Assembly: GCA_964387325.1 (NCBI GenBank)
Contig: CAYLYE010000001.1
Span: 1 to 64,000, forward strand
DNA from: CAZZBK01 sp964387325
Lineage (GTDB): Bacteria > Planctomycetota > Planctomycetia > Pirellulales > PNKZ01
Direction: 5' to 3'
Length of the DNA stretch: 64,000 nt
Below the pieces are notes generated by a model. The model searched no databases and was not told the origin of the DNA. It was given only the letters and a program-made list of their open reading frames with translations. A program made the position numbers and the translations under genes. The stretch's first letter is position 1. The number at the start of each line of letters is the position of its first letter. Positions 49,701 to 59,020 of this stretch are shown piece after piece.

Positions 49701-51086
49701 ATGTTGCACGTCGGAGACGAGCGAGTTCCGGTTTGCGGCGGTCACGGACTGTCGCGACGCAGCTTTATTCAGGCGGGCTCAGCCGGCTTGGTCGGTCTGT
49801 CGCTCCCGGCGACGATGAGTCTCGACGCCGCCGGCGCGATCGACGAGAGCCGCGCCAAGATTCGCAACTGCATCACCATCTTCCTCGTCGGCTCGCCCGG
49901 CCAAGTCGACACCTGGGACATGAAACCCGATGCGCCGGCCGAAGTGCGGGGCAAGTTCAACCCGATCGATACGAACGTGAGCGGCATTCAGATCTGCGAG
50001 CATTTTCCGCTCATGTCGCGGATGATGGACAAGGTCGCGCTGATTCGCTCGCTGCACCACAAGACCGGCGCCACGCACGAGAATGGCCAGCGCTGGATGA
50101 TGACCGGCCACGACTTCAATGCCGACAGCATGAAGCCCTACACGGGTTCGGTCGTGTCGCGCGTCTTTGGCCAAAAGAGCGAAATGCCCTCGAGCGTCAT
50201 TCTGCCCGGCCCGATCGGAAACACCGGCGCGGGCAACCTGCACGGCCAGACCGCGGCCTACCTGGGTAGCGCTCACGAGCCGTTCTTCCTCAACTCGGAT
50301 CCTGCTCGAAGCGACTTCAAAGTTTCGGACCTCGAAGCTCCGGCCGGGCTCAGCGAGTTCCGCGTCGACGCACGCAAGAAACTGCTCTCGCAGATCGATC
50401 AACTCCAGCGTCGCAGCGAATCGCGCAGCACGCAAATGCACGACAACTCCTACGAACGCGCCTTCCGACTGCTCACCTCGCCGCGTGCGAAAGAAACCTT
50501 CGACCTGGGCAAAGAGCCCGACAGCGTCCGCGATCGGTACGGTCGCAACACGTTCGGATCGAGTTGCTTGCTGGCCCGTCGCATGATCGAAGGGGGCGTC
50601 CGTTACGTGACGGTCAATCACTTCGATACGGTCTTTAATCAGACCTGCTGGGACATGCACGCCGACGGTGGCGGTCTCAACAACACCTACGCCGACTACG
50701 AGAACCACCTGTGCCCGCAGTTCGATTGGGCCTTCACGGCATTGATTAGCGACCTGGAGCAGCGTGGCCTGCTCGAAAGTACCGTCGTGGCGGTACTCAG
50801 CGAGTTCGGCCGCACACCGCGACTGAACGCCAAGGGTGGCCGCGACCACTATCCGGCCGCGTGGACCAATTTCCTCTGCGGCGGGAATATCCGCGGCGGA
50901 CAAGTCATCGGCTCGACCGACAAGATCGGTTCGCGACCGGCGAGCAACCCGATCGAGCCGCCGCAAGTGCTGGCGTCGATCTATCACGGCATGGGGATCA
51001 ACCTCGAGACGACGATGATGCCCGGCCCGGGCGAGCGTCCGGTTCGACTGATCGAAGCCGAACCGATTCGTCAGCTGTTCTCTTAA
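49701..51086 (+). CDS. DUF1501 exported protein (sulfatase/alkaline-phosphatase-like)
   Basis: 461 residues. A twin-arginine-type signal with SRRSFIQ at residues 18-24 and a hydrophobic stretch after it. The body has the DUF1501 pattern: ITIFLVGSPGQVDTWDMKPDAPAEVRG-like start, HHKTGATHENGQRWMMTGHDF, VLSEFGRTPRLN, and GGRDHYPAAWT with metal-site His/Asp. The fold is related to alkaline phosphatases/sulfatases; the substrate is unknown. Followed by the secreted PPC-like and DUF1549/DUF1553 genes, a set typical of planctomycetes. Confidence 0.9.
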   Translation: MLHVGDERVPVCGGHGLSRRSFIQAGSAGLVGLSLPATMSLDAAGAIDESRAKIRNCITIFLVGSPGQVDTWDMKPDAPAEVRGKFNPIDTNVSGIQICEHFPLMSRMMDKVALIRSLHHKTGATHENGQRWMMTGHDFNADSMKPYTGSVVSRVFGQKSEMPSSVILPGPIGNTGAGNLHGQTAAYLGSAHEPFFLNSDPARSDFKVSDLEAPAGLSEFRVDARKKLLSQIDQLQRRSESRSTQMHDNSYERAFRLLTSPRAKETFDLGKEPDSVRDRYGRNTFGSSCLLARRMIEGGVRYVTVNHFDTVFNQTCWDMHADGGGLNNTYADYENHLCPQFDWAFTALISDLEQRGLLESTVVAVLSEFGRTPRLNAKGGRDHYPAAWTNFLCGGNIRGGQVIGSTDKIGSRPASNPIEPPQVLASIYHGMGINLETTMMPGPGERPVRLIEAEPIRQLFS

Positions 51087-51108
51087 ATCATGCGGTGAGG
51101 CGGAAACC

Positions 51109-53445
51109 ATGCGACACACAACTTGGGCATGCATTCCGCTCCGCTGTGCGACGGTCCTCGCGATCGCCTGCGCCCTTTCCGTGCAACTATTGGCCGCCGA
51201 ACCCACGCTCACGAACGTCAATCTCCGCGGCCTGCAAAGCGGCGGCACGACGACACTGGTCATCGATGGCACCGAGCTCGGCCCGGATACTCAAGCGCTG
51301 CTCCCTTGGAAGGTCGAACAGACCTTAGAGAAGGGAGCAACCGCCACCCGCGCGACGATCACGATCAAAACGCCGGCCAATACACCCAGCGGAGTTTATC
51401 CGTTGCGTGTCAGTACGCCCGGCGGGGTCAGCTTGCCCGTGCTCGTTGCGGTCGAACCGATCGTTCAACTGCCGATCGTCGGCAGCAAGATCGAGCAGCT
51501 CCCCGTCGCGTTGCACGGCGTGGTCGCTGGTAGCGCCGTGCTCGAGACGCAACTGACACTTAAGGCGAACGAGACGTTGCACCTCGACGTCGAAGCGGCC
51601 CGCTTGGGCAGCAAGCTGCGGCCGGTCGTGCATGTTTATGATGAGCATCGCCGACAATTGGCTTGGGCCTGGTCGACGCCGACCCTCTGGGGTGACGTGC
51701 AGTTGAGTGTGCAGGCCCCGAAAGATGGTCCCTACACGATCGCCATTCACGATCTGGAATATGCGGCCGCGGCGCCGAGTTATTTTCGTCTCAAGCTCGG
51801 CAACTGGTCGAGTGTTGCTCAAGTCTTTCCGCCGGTCGTGTCCATGGGTCAATCGACGAATGTCGAGTTGATCACGAGCGCGGGGGTGAAAAAGGTCGAC
51901 GTGAAGCCTGACGCCGCGACCCCGTTTGTCACGTTGAACTGGCCGGGCTCGGCCAGCTGGAGCGGCTTGCGTCCGTGGGTGCAGGTGAGTTCCTATCCGG
52001 AGTTGATCGCGCGTGGAGCCGAGAGCGCCCCGCAGGATTTGCCCGCTGGGCCGGTGGCCGTGAGTGGTCGCTTGAAGAGTCCGCAACAAGAAGACCGCTT
52101 TCGCCTACCGGTCGAGCCGCTCAGCAAGCTCCGCTTGGAAGTGTTCGCCGAGCGTTATGCTTCGCCGCTCGATGTGGCGCTCGTGGTTCGCAACGACAAG
52201 GGAGATCAACTGGTCCGTGGCGAAGATAGTCCCGGCACGCTTGACCCTGTGTTGGAATATACCGTACCCTCCGGTGTGCAAAGCGTGATCGTCGGCGTCG
52301 TCGATGCCCAAGGTCGCGGCGGTCCGTTAGGCATTTATCGACTCGTGATCGAACCGCAGACCAGCACGCTGTCGACGGCCGACTATCGGCTCTCGACGAC
52401 CGCGGCGCGGCTCACTCTGTTACCCGATGGCCGCGCGGTGTTACCCATTCTGGCCGAGCGACGCGGTTATGCGGGTCCCATTGAACTCACGGCCGATGGT
52501 TTACCGGCGCACATCAAGCTGAGCCATGCCACGATCCCTGCCGGAGCCGATGGCGCGCTGGTCACCTTGCAACGGACAACAAAAGACTCGGCCGCGCTCA
52601 TCAGCGCGTGGCGTGGCGGGTCGGCCGTGGGTGCGCGCCCCGTGCTGCTTAAAAATCATCCGCTGGAAACCATTCAGCCGTGGCTCGCCACGGAGGTGTC
52701 GGTCGCGCTCTCTAGCGAGGTCAAGTCGACGCTGCAAGTTGACTGGCGAAATCTGTCGGACGACGTCGCGCTGGTGTTGGGCGAGAAACTCAATCTGCCG
52801 CTGAAACTAACTCGCAACGACGAAAATACCGCCGTGCGGCTCACGTTGCTGACCAGTCAAGTTGTGTCACTCGTGAACAATCAGCCCGACCCGCTCAAAA
52901 CACTGCGTGCCGAAAAGGCCGTCGAGGTGGGTGCCAAGACTGCCGAGGGGGAACAACCGCTGATCGTGCCGGTCGAACTCACGAGCAGCGTTTATGACCT
53001 GACCATTCAAGGCGAGTTGCTCACGGCCGACAAAAAGACTGTGCTCGCCACAGCGTTCGCGCCCGTGCGACGGATGAAGGTCGTCAACCCGCTCGCGATC
53101 GAGTTGGCCGAGGGACCGACCTATACGGCGACCACGGACGGCAAGACGGCAGTGACTCTGAAAGTGACTGGCAAGGTATCGCGACGCGCTCCGCTGGCCG
53201 GCGATGTCTCGCTGGCGATTACGGGTCTGCCCACGGGAGCAACCAGTCCGGCCGTCACGATCAAAGCCGATCAAAGCGACTTCACGGCGAACATTGCGAT
53301 ACCCGCGACACTCGCTCCCAGCGAGTATAAGGGGTTGAAACTGCAAGCCTCGATTGTGCCGGACAGTAAGTTGCCCAATCAACGAATCAAGAGTGAGCGC
53401 GACTTGACGCTCGTCGTCAAGCGCACCGAGAACGAGAAGAAGTAA
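51109..53445 (+). CDS. Secreted multi-domain protein with pre-peptidase C-terminal-like (PPC) domains
   Basis: 778 residues. Signal peptide over residues 1-28 (VLAIACALSVQLLAAE). Then an IPT/TIG-like strand set (LTNVNLRGLQSGGTTTLVIDGTELGP), which is followed at about 125-240 and 320-430 by PPC-like beta domains (LDVEAARLGSKLRPVVHVYD; LRLEVFAERYASPLDVALVV). The remainder is beta-rich. No catalytic motif, so binding or structural. Lies between DUF1501 and DUF1549/DUF1553 genes with 22- and 10-base spacers, so certainly one operon. Confidence 0.8.
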   Translation: MRHTTWACIPLRCATVLAIACALSVQLLAAEPTLTNVNLRGLQSGGTTTLVIDGTELGPDTQALLPWKVEQTLEKGATATRATITIKTPANTPSGVYPLRVSTPGGVSLPVLVAVEPIVQLPIVGSKIEQLPVALHGVVAGSAVLETQLTLKANETLHLDVEAARLGSKLRPVVHVYDEHRRQLAWAWSTPTLWGDVQLSVQAPKDGPYTIAIHDLEYAAAAPSYFRLKLGNWSSVAQVFPPVVSMGQSTNVELITSAGVKKVDVKPDAATPFVTLNWPGSASWSGLRPWVQVSSYPELIARGAESAPQDLPAGPVAVSGRLKSPQQEDRFRLPVEPLSKLRLEVFAERYASPLDVALVVRNDKGDQLVRGEDSPGTLDPVLEYTVPSGVQSVIVGVVDAQGRGGPLGIYRLVIEPQTSTLSTADYRLSTTAARLTLLPDGRAVLPILAERRGYAGPIELTADGLPAHIKLSHATIPAGADGALVTLQRTTKDSAALISAWRGGSAVGARPVLLKNHPLETIQPWLATEVSVALSSEVKSTLQVDWRNLSDDVALVLGEKLNLPLKLTRNDENTAVRLTLLTSQVVSLVNNQPDPLKTLRAEKAVEVGAKTAEGEQPLIVPVELTSSVYDLTIQGELLTADKKTVLATAFAPVRRMKVVNPLAIELAEGPTYTATTDGKTAVTLKVTGKVSRRAPLAGDVSLAITGLPTGATSPAVTIKADQSDFTANIAIPATLAPSEYKGLKLQASIVPDSKLPNQRIKSERDLTLVVKRTENEKK

Positions 53446-53455
53446 GGTGAACGCA

Positions 53456-55936
53456 ATGCAAAGCATGAATAAATGGTGGTGGTTGGCGGTGGCCCTGATC
53501 GTGACAGGCATCTGCGGCGGAGCCGTGAGCCACGCGGCCGACGCGCCGCCGACCGGGTACAAGAGTCTGAGCGTGTCGCCGAGCGAAATCGTGTTGCGTC
53601 ATGCTCGTCAGCCGCAGAGCATTCAGGTGCTGGCGACCACGGCCGACGATTTCTCGGCCGATTTAAGGAGCAGCACGAAGTTCACGGTCGCCGACAGCAA
53701 AATCGTTCGCATCGACTCTCAAGGCTGGGCCTGGCCGCTGAGCAACGGTCAAACGACCATCACCGCGGCCGTGATGGGCCAGTCGCTCACGTTGAACGTC
53801 CGCGTCGAATTGAGCCCCACCGAGCCGCCGTACAGTTTCCGTCACGAGGTCATGCCGGTGTTGACCAAGGCCGGCTGCAATATGGGCGCGTGTCATGGTT
53901 ACTCGTTGGGCAAAAACGGTTTCAAGTTGTCGCTCCGCGGGCAGGATGCCGACGCCGACTACATGTCCATCACCAAAGAAGTATTTGGCCGACGGCTCGA
54001 CTATCAACGGCCGATCGCGAGCATTTTCGTCTCGAAGCCGCGCGGCGACGTCGCTCACGAAGGCGGTGTGCGCTACCAGCGCGACAGTCTCTGCGATCAG
54101 ATTTTGCAGCGATGGGTCGAGCAAGGCGCGCCAAGCGACCTGACCGACACGGCTCAAGTGACCGGCGTGCGGATGATTCCTGACAAGCTCGTGTTGCGGC
54201 CAGGTATCAAACACCGCGTGCAATTGCTGGCCGACTACAGCAATGGCGCCTCGCGCGACGTGACCCGGCTCGGTGTGTTTGTCGCCAACAACACTCAATT
54301 CGCCACGGTCGATGAAGAAGGGCTGGTCGAGTCGGGCGATCCGGGTGAGACCGTGATCGTTGGCCGCTTTGAGCGCAAGTTCGCTTCGACCGGCGTGATC
54401 GTGTTGAAGCCCACGAGCAACTTTCAAAGCACGCCTGTGCCGACCGATCATCTCGTCGATCAGCACGTGATCGAAAAGCTCAATCGGCTCAAGATCGAGC
54501 CGTCACCCATCTCGGGCGACGAAGAGTTTCTCCGCCGCGTGTATCTCGACCTGATCGGCGTACAGCCGAAGCCTGAAGAGATTCGTGCCTTTGTGGCCAG
54601 CAGCGACGTCAACAAGCGCCAGCAAGTCATTGATGGGCTGTTCGACCGCAGCGAGTTTGTCGACCACTGGTCGCTCAAATGGGGCGATCTGCTACAAAAC
54701 TCGCGCAACTCGGTGAGTTCGCCGAGCGTGTATCTGTTCCGCGAGTTCATTCGCTCGGCGGTGGCGTCGAACATGCCGCTCGATGAGTTCGCCCGGCGGC
54801 TCGTGACCGCGCGCGGTGGTTCGGTCGACGACCCGGCCAGTGTGTACTTCGCGATCAGCAAGGACACGAACGACTCGGTCGAGCGCGTCACGCAGGTGTT
54901 TTGTGGCGTGCGGATGCTCTGTGCCCGCTGCCATGCTCACCCGCTCGAAAACTGGACGCAGGCCGACTACTACGGGCTGGCCAGCTTCTTCAATCAGGTG
55001 AGCACCCGGCCCGACACTCGATTCAACGCGCAGCGCACGCCGAATGCGAAATATGTGCAAGTGAATTTGCAAGCGGGCCTCTCGACCAACCCGCGCACGA
55101 ATCAACAGCAACCGCCCCGGTTCTTAGGCGGGGACGAACCCAAGCTCGCCCCGGGCGTTGATCGCCGCGAGGCCTATGCCCAATGGCTGACCGATGCGAA
55201 GAATCCGTTGTTTGCTCGTGGATTGGTCAACCGGCTGTGGAGCTATTTCTTTCATCGTGGGATTGTCGAGCCGGTCGATGACGTGCGGAGCACGAACCCG
55301 CCGATCAACCCCGCCTTGCTCGACGCGCTGACGGCCGACTTCGTGCAGCACAAATTTGACACGCGGCATTTGATGCGGCAGATCGTCACCTCGCGGACCT
55401 ATCAACGAACTAGCGTGGAAAATGCCTCGAACGCGCACGATGAGCAGAACTTCTCACATGCCGTGCCGCGACGCATCCCGGCCGAGGCACTGCTCGATTC
55501 GCTCGTGCAGGGGACCGGGGTACCGGAGAACATCGGTGGCGCTCCGGCTGGGTTCCGCGCCGCGCAGCTGCCCGACGCCAACGTGACGAGCCCGTTTCTG
55601 AGCCTGTTTGGTAAGCCGCAGCGGATGGAAGCCTGCGAGTGCGAACGAGATAACGGCTCGAACATGCTCCAGGCGCTGCACATGATCAACGGCAATAGCA
55701 TCCTCGCACGGGTCAGTAACCCCAACGGCCGACCGGCTCAGTTGCTGAAACAAAAGCTGACCGATGAAGAGCGGATCAACGAACTCTATCTGTGGACGCT
55801 CGCTCGCAGTGCATCGACCGATGAGCGAAGCGTGGGGGTCGGCTTCCTCGCCAGCTACGGTGACAAGCAACTCGAAGCGCTGCAAGACATGATGTGGGCG
55901 TTGCTCAACAGCAAAGACTTCCTGCTGGTGCATTAA
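53456..55936 (+). CDS. DUF1549/DUF1553 exported protein with Ig-like and c-type heme-like motifs
   Basis: 826 residues. Signal peptide (WWWLAVALIVTGICGGAVSHA); bacterial Ig-like domains near 35-120 and 225-320; a CNMGACH motif near residue 137 of cytochrome-c type (spacing CxxxxCH, so not a standard heme site); DUF1549 (about 345-540) with a further CARCH, a proper CxxCH heme-like motif; DUF1553 (about 560-815). These proteins are planctomycete-specific and unknown in function. I chose the ATG at 53456 because AAGGTG, 6 bases upstream, is a good ribosome site; an in-frame GTG at 53447 is the alternative. Confidence 0.88.
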   Translation: MQSMNKWWWLAVALIVTGICGGAVSHAADAPPTGYKSLSVSPSEIVLRHARQPQSIQVLATTADDFSADLRSSTKFTVADSKIVRIDSQGWAWPLSNGQTTITAAVMGQSLTLNVRVELSPTEPPYSFRHEVMPVLTKAGCNMGACHGYSLGKNGFKLSLRGQDADADYMSITKEVFGRRLDYQRPIASIFVSKPRGDVAHEGGVRYQRDSLCDQILQRWVEQGAPSDLTDTAQVTGVRMIPDKLVLRPGIKHRVQLLADYSNGASRDVTRLGVFVANNTQFATVDEEGLVESGDPGETVIVGRFERKFASTGVIVLKPTSNFQSTPVPTDHLVDQHVIEKLNRLKIEPSPISGDEEFLRRVYLDLIGVQPKPEEIRAFVASSDVNKRQQVIDGLFDRSEFVDHWSLKWGDLLQNSRNSVSSPSVYLFREFIRSAVASNMPLDEFARRLVTARGGSVDDPASVYFAISKDTNDSVERVTQVFCGVRMLCARCHAHPLENWTQADYYGLASFFNQVSTRPDTRFNAQRTPNAKYVQVNLQAGLSTNPRTNQQQPPRFLGGDEPKLAPGVDRREAYAQWLTDAKNPLFARGLVNRLWSYFFHRGIVEPVDDVRSTNPPINPALLDALTADFVQHKFDTRHLMRQIVTSRTYQRTSVENASNAHDEQNFSHAVPRRIPAEALLDSLVQGTGVPENIGGAPAGFRAAQLPDANVTSPFLSLFGKPQRMEACECERDNGSNMLQALHMINGNSILARVSNPNGRPAQLLKQKLTDEERINELYLWTLARSASTDERSVGVGFLASYGDKQLEALQDMMWALLNSKDFLLVH

Positions 55937-55962
55937 GCTGCATTGCGAGCGGCCATCAGGAC

Positions 55963-56012
55963 GTGGCTCTGTTCAGTAAGCATGGCACCCTTACGCAACG
56001 CGGCAGAGCCAC
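55963..56012. terminator. 9-bp inverted repeat between convergent genes
   Basis: GTGGCTCTG at 55963-55971 pairs with CAGAGCCAC at 56004-56012 (32-base loop), between the DUF1549/DUF1553 stop and the sdhB stop. The right arm continues as CGGCTTGGG, the same sequence as at 30981-30993. Confidence 0.45.
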
Positions 56013-56038
56013 CGGCTTGGGTGATGGCAACGTTCGCG

Positions 56039-56899
56039 CTAGCGGTCGAACAGCTTCTTGATCGCGTAGACGGTCGCGGCACGCCCGGCACGGGCAATCG
56101 AGGTCGTGAGCGGAATCCGCTTGGGGCAGACCGCCACGCAGTTCTGGGCATTGCCGCACATCTGCAAGCCCCCCTCGGCCGTGAGTGCTTCGAGCCGCTC
56201 CTCGGCTTGCAGCTTGCCTGTCGGATGCGTATTGAACAACATCGCTTGGCTGATCGCGTGCGGGCCAATGAAATTTTCGTCGTAGGCAGCTTGCTTACGG
56301 GCAGCGAACTGCGCGTCGCTCTCGTCATCGCGCTTGGCCAACTCGACCTTGTTGTACTGCGGACACGCCTCGACACAGCATCCGCAGCTCATGCACTCGG
56401 AGAGCGGGTAGGCAACGCCCTGTTCGGCCGGCGCGACGCGCGGGCCAGCACCCATGTCGTAGTAGCCATCGACCGGAATCCAAGCTTTGACCTTCTGCAA
56501 GGCGCGAAACAATCGGGAGCGATCGACCATCAGATCGCGGACGACGGGGAACTTGCCCATCGGCCGAAGCTCAATTTCGTCCGGTTGCTCGGCGAGCAGA
56601 CGATCGACGAGCGCGGAACAAGCTTGTCGCACCCGGCCATTGACGACCATCGTGCAGGCGCCACACACCTCTTCGAGGCAGTTACAGTCCCAGGCCACGG
56701 GCGCGACGGCTTGACCCTCGGCCGTTTTGGCCTGCGCGGCAATGCGTTGCAAGACGCTAATGACGTTCATGTCGCTCTCGCGTTCGATGACATGCCGTTC
56801 CCAGTAGCTTGCTTCGCCGGGGGCGTCTTGCCGCAGCACGCGGACCGTAAAGGTCTTGGCATGACCGTGCTGAGCGTGGTCGTTGTGTTCGTGGTCCAT
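56039..56899 (-). CDS. sdhB: Succinate dehydrogenase iron-sulfur subunit
   Basis: 286 residues, longer than E. coli SdhB (238). Cysteine motifs of all three clusters are visible: CNCLEEVCGAC with a later QAC for [2Fe-2S], CMSCGCCVEACPQYN for [4Fe-4S], and CGNAQNCVAVCPKRIP for [3Fe-4S]. The N-terminal 15 residues are His/Asp-rich (MDHEHNDHAQHGHAK). It passes electrons from the flavoprotein to quinone. An AGGAAAC precedes the ATG. Last gene of sdhCAB. Confidence 0.96.
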   Translation of the reverse strand: MDHEHNDHAQHGHAKTFTVRVLRQDAPGEASYWERHVIERESDMNVISVLQRIAAQAKTAEGQAVAPVAWDCNCLEEVCGACTMVVNGRVRQACSALVDRLLAEQPDEIELRPMGKFPVVRDLMVDRSRLFRALQKVKAWIPVDGYYDMGAGPRVAPAEQGVAYPLSECMSCGCCVEACPQYNKVELAKRDDESDAQFAARKQAAYDENFIGPHAISQAMLFNTHPTGKLQAEERLEALTAEGGLQMCGNAQNCVAVCPKRIPLTTSIARAGRAATVYAIKKLFDR

Positions 56900-56940
56900 G
56901 ATGGTTTACCGTTTCCTGATTGAACGCTCGAAACGTGGAA

Positions 56941-58965
56941 CTAGCGGGGGGCGGCAACCGCCGTGCCCGAGGCCTTCGCCCCATGACCCTGATGATTCGC
57001 GGCAGCGGCCTTGGCGGCGCTGCGCTGCTTCCAGACTTCCTCGATCACCTCGGCTCCGACCAAGCCATAGAGCCGTGGGCGGGGCGGGATCAACGAGGTG
57101 TCGACATCCTCGTAACTCAACTGGACGTCGCCGCTCGCGTCGAGTGTCGTGATCGAACTCTTGAGCCAACGCGCCGTGCTCTCCTCGAATCGATCGCACC
57201 ATTGTTCGGCTTCGCGAAGACGTTCGGCCGGTTCGGTGGCTTTGAGCCCCGGGAGCGAGAAGTTTGGCTTGTAGTGTGCGCCGCGGCTTTCATCGCGCGC
57301 CAGTGCGCCTTTGAGAATCGCCTCGGCGATCGGCAGCATGTCGTTGAGCGCCTTGGTGAACACGACGTTCTGGTTGGTCCAATGACCCGAGTCGCTGAGC
57401 GAGCAGCGCTTGACCCGCTCCTTGAGATCGGCCATTTTGCCGACCGCCTCGCTGAGCTGGTCGTTCTGTCGCACGACCGTGGCGACGCGGGTCATCATAT
57501 TGCCCAGCTCTTGATGCAGCAGGTACGGGTTCTCGCCGCCACCGCTGCGCTTGAGCAGCTTGTCGTGCGTACTCTGGTGCTGCTTGCGAGCTTGCTCGAA
57601 GAACGACGAGGGCTGATCGGCTGCCGCGCCGCCGCTCACTCCCTTGAGCCAAGTTTGTAAGCTCGGAGCAACAATCAAGCCGCTGAAGATGCAACTGAGC
57701 AGCGAATTAGCTCCCAGTCGATTCGCGCCGTGGTATTGGTAATCGCATTCGCCCAAGGCATAGAGGCCCGGGATATTGGTGGCCTGATTCTTTGGATGGC
57801 CGATCTGCAATCCACCCTTGGCGCACTTCTCGTAGTCGACCCAAAGGCCACCCATCGAGTAATGCACGGCGGGGAAAATCTTCATCGGCACTTCGCGCGG
57901 GTCGACCCCTTGGAACTTCTCGTAGATTTCCAAGATGCCGCCAAGTTTGCGGTTGAGCATTTCGCGCGGCAGATGCGTGAGGTCGAGGTAGACGGCGAGC
58001 CGATCGCTCTCGACGCTCAGCCCCTCGTTCGTGCAGACGTTGAAAATCTCGCGCGTGGCAATGTCGCGGGGGACGAGATTGCCGTACTTCGGGTAACGCT
58101 TTTCGAGGAAGTAATACCGCTCGTTCTCGGGAATTTGGCGTGGCTCGCGGGGGTCCTGTGGTTTGACCGGCACCCAGACGCGGCCCCCTTCGCCGCGGGC
58201 GCTCTCGCTCATCAGCCGCAGCTTGTCAGCGCCGGGAATGGCGGTGGGATGGACTTGGATGAACTCACCGTTACCGTACTTGGCGCCGGCCTGAAAGGCG
58301 CGGCTGACCGCGCTGCCGGTGCAGGCCATCGACATCGTCGAGCGACCGAAGATCAGTCCGCACCCGCCCGTGGCAAGCACGACGGCGTCGGCCGCGAAGG
58401 AGCGAATCTCCATCGTGACCATATCCTGAGCGACGCAGCCGCGACACACGCCTTGCTCGTCGAGGATCGGGCCCAGAAAATCCCAGAACTCGTATTTCTT
58501 GATATTCCCTTCGCTCTCCCAGCGGCGCACTTGTTCGTCGAGGGCGTAGAGCAACTGCTGGCCGGTAGTCGCGCCGGCGAAGGCGGTCCGTTTGAAGAGC
58601 GTGCCGCCGAAGCGACGTTGATCGCGGAATCCTTCGGGCGTGCGGTTGAAAGGGACACCGAGGCGATCCATGAGGTCGATGATCTTAGGTCCCCAGTCGC
58701 ACATTTCCTTGACCGGGGGCTGATGCTGGAGGAAGTCGCCGCCGTAGACCGTGTCGTCAAAGTGCAGCCCCTCGTTATCGCCTTGTTGGCGTGTGAGGTC
58801 GTTGACGCTGTTGATCCCGCCTTGGGCGCAGACGCTGTGCGAGCGCTTGACTGGCGTGAGGCTCATCAGGTCGACGTCGATGCCCAACTCGGCGAGTTTC
58901 ATGGCGGCGGCCAGACCGGCTAGTCCACCACCAACGATCATCACGCGTTGCTTTGCCATGTTCAT
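56941..58965 (-). CDS. sdhA: Succinate dehydrogenase flavoprotein subunit
   Basis: 674 residues. FAD-binding IVGGGLAGLAAAMKLAELG; the covalent flavin histidine lies in SHSVCAQGGIN; catalytic and substrate motifs include GEGGRVWVP, SMGGLWVDYEKC and GANRLGANSLLSCIFSG. Oxidises succinate to fumarate. The ATG at 58965 is used because GAGAAAG lies just upstream; an ATG at 58959 is equally possible, and the open frame further upstream (to 59082) has no family character. 41 bases before sdhB. Confidence 0.97.
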   Translation of the reverse strand: MNMAKQRVMIVGGGLAGLAAAMKLAELGIDVDLMSLTPVKRSHSVCAQGGINSVNDLTRQQGDNEGLHFDDTVYGGDFLQHQPPVKEMCDWGPKIIDLMDRLGVPFNRTPEGFRDQRRFGGTLFKRTAFAGATTGQQLLYALDEQVRRWESEGNIKKYEFWDFLGPILDEQGVCRGCVAQDMVTMEIRSFAADAVVLATGGCGLIFGRSTMSMACTGSAVSRAFQAGAKYGNGEFIQVHPTAIPGADKLRLMSESARGEGGRVWVPVKPQDPREPRQIPENERYYFLEKRYPKYGNLVPRDIATREIFNVCTNEGLSVESDRLAVYLDLTHLPREMLNRKLGGILEIYEKFQGVDPREVPMKIFPAVHYSMGGLWVDYEKCAKGGLQIGHPKNQATNIPGLYALGECDYQYHGANRLGANSLLSCIFSGLIVAPSLQTWLKGVSGGAAADQPSSFFEQARKQHQSTHDKLLKRSGGGENPYLLHQELGNMMTRVATVVRQNDQLSEAVGKMADLKERVKRCSLSDSGHWTNQNVVFTKALNDMLPIAEAILKGALARDESRGAHYKPNFSLPGLKATEPAERLREAEQWCDRFEESTARWLKSSITTLDASGDVQLSYEDVDTSLIPPRPRLYGLVGAEVIEEVWKQRSAAKAAAANHQGHGAKASGTAVAAPR

Positions 58966-59020
58966 GACTTTCTCGGAAAAATTGCTCGCCAACGGCGCGC
59001 GGCTTTGAACGATTCGGAGA

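Noticed and set aside
49779..51272. Open frame of about 497 codons on the minus strand across the DUF1501 gene
   Set aside because: Covered by a well-supported gene on the plus strand; composition looks like an antisense shadow.
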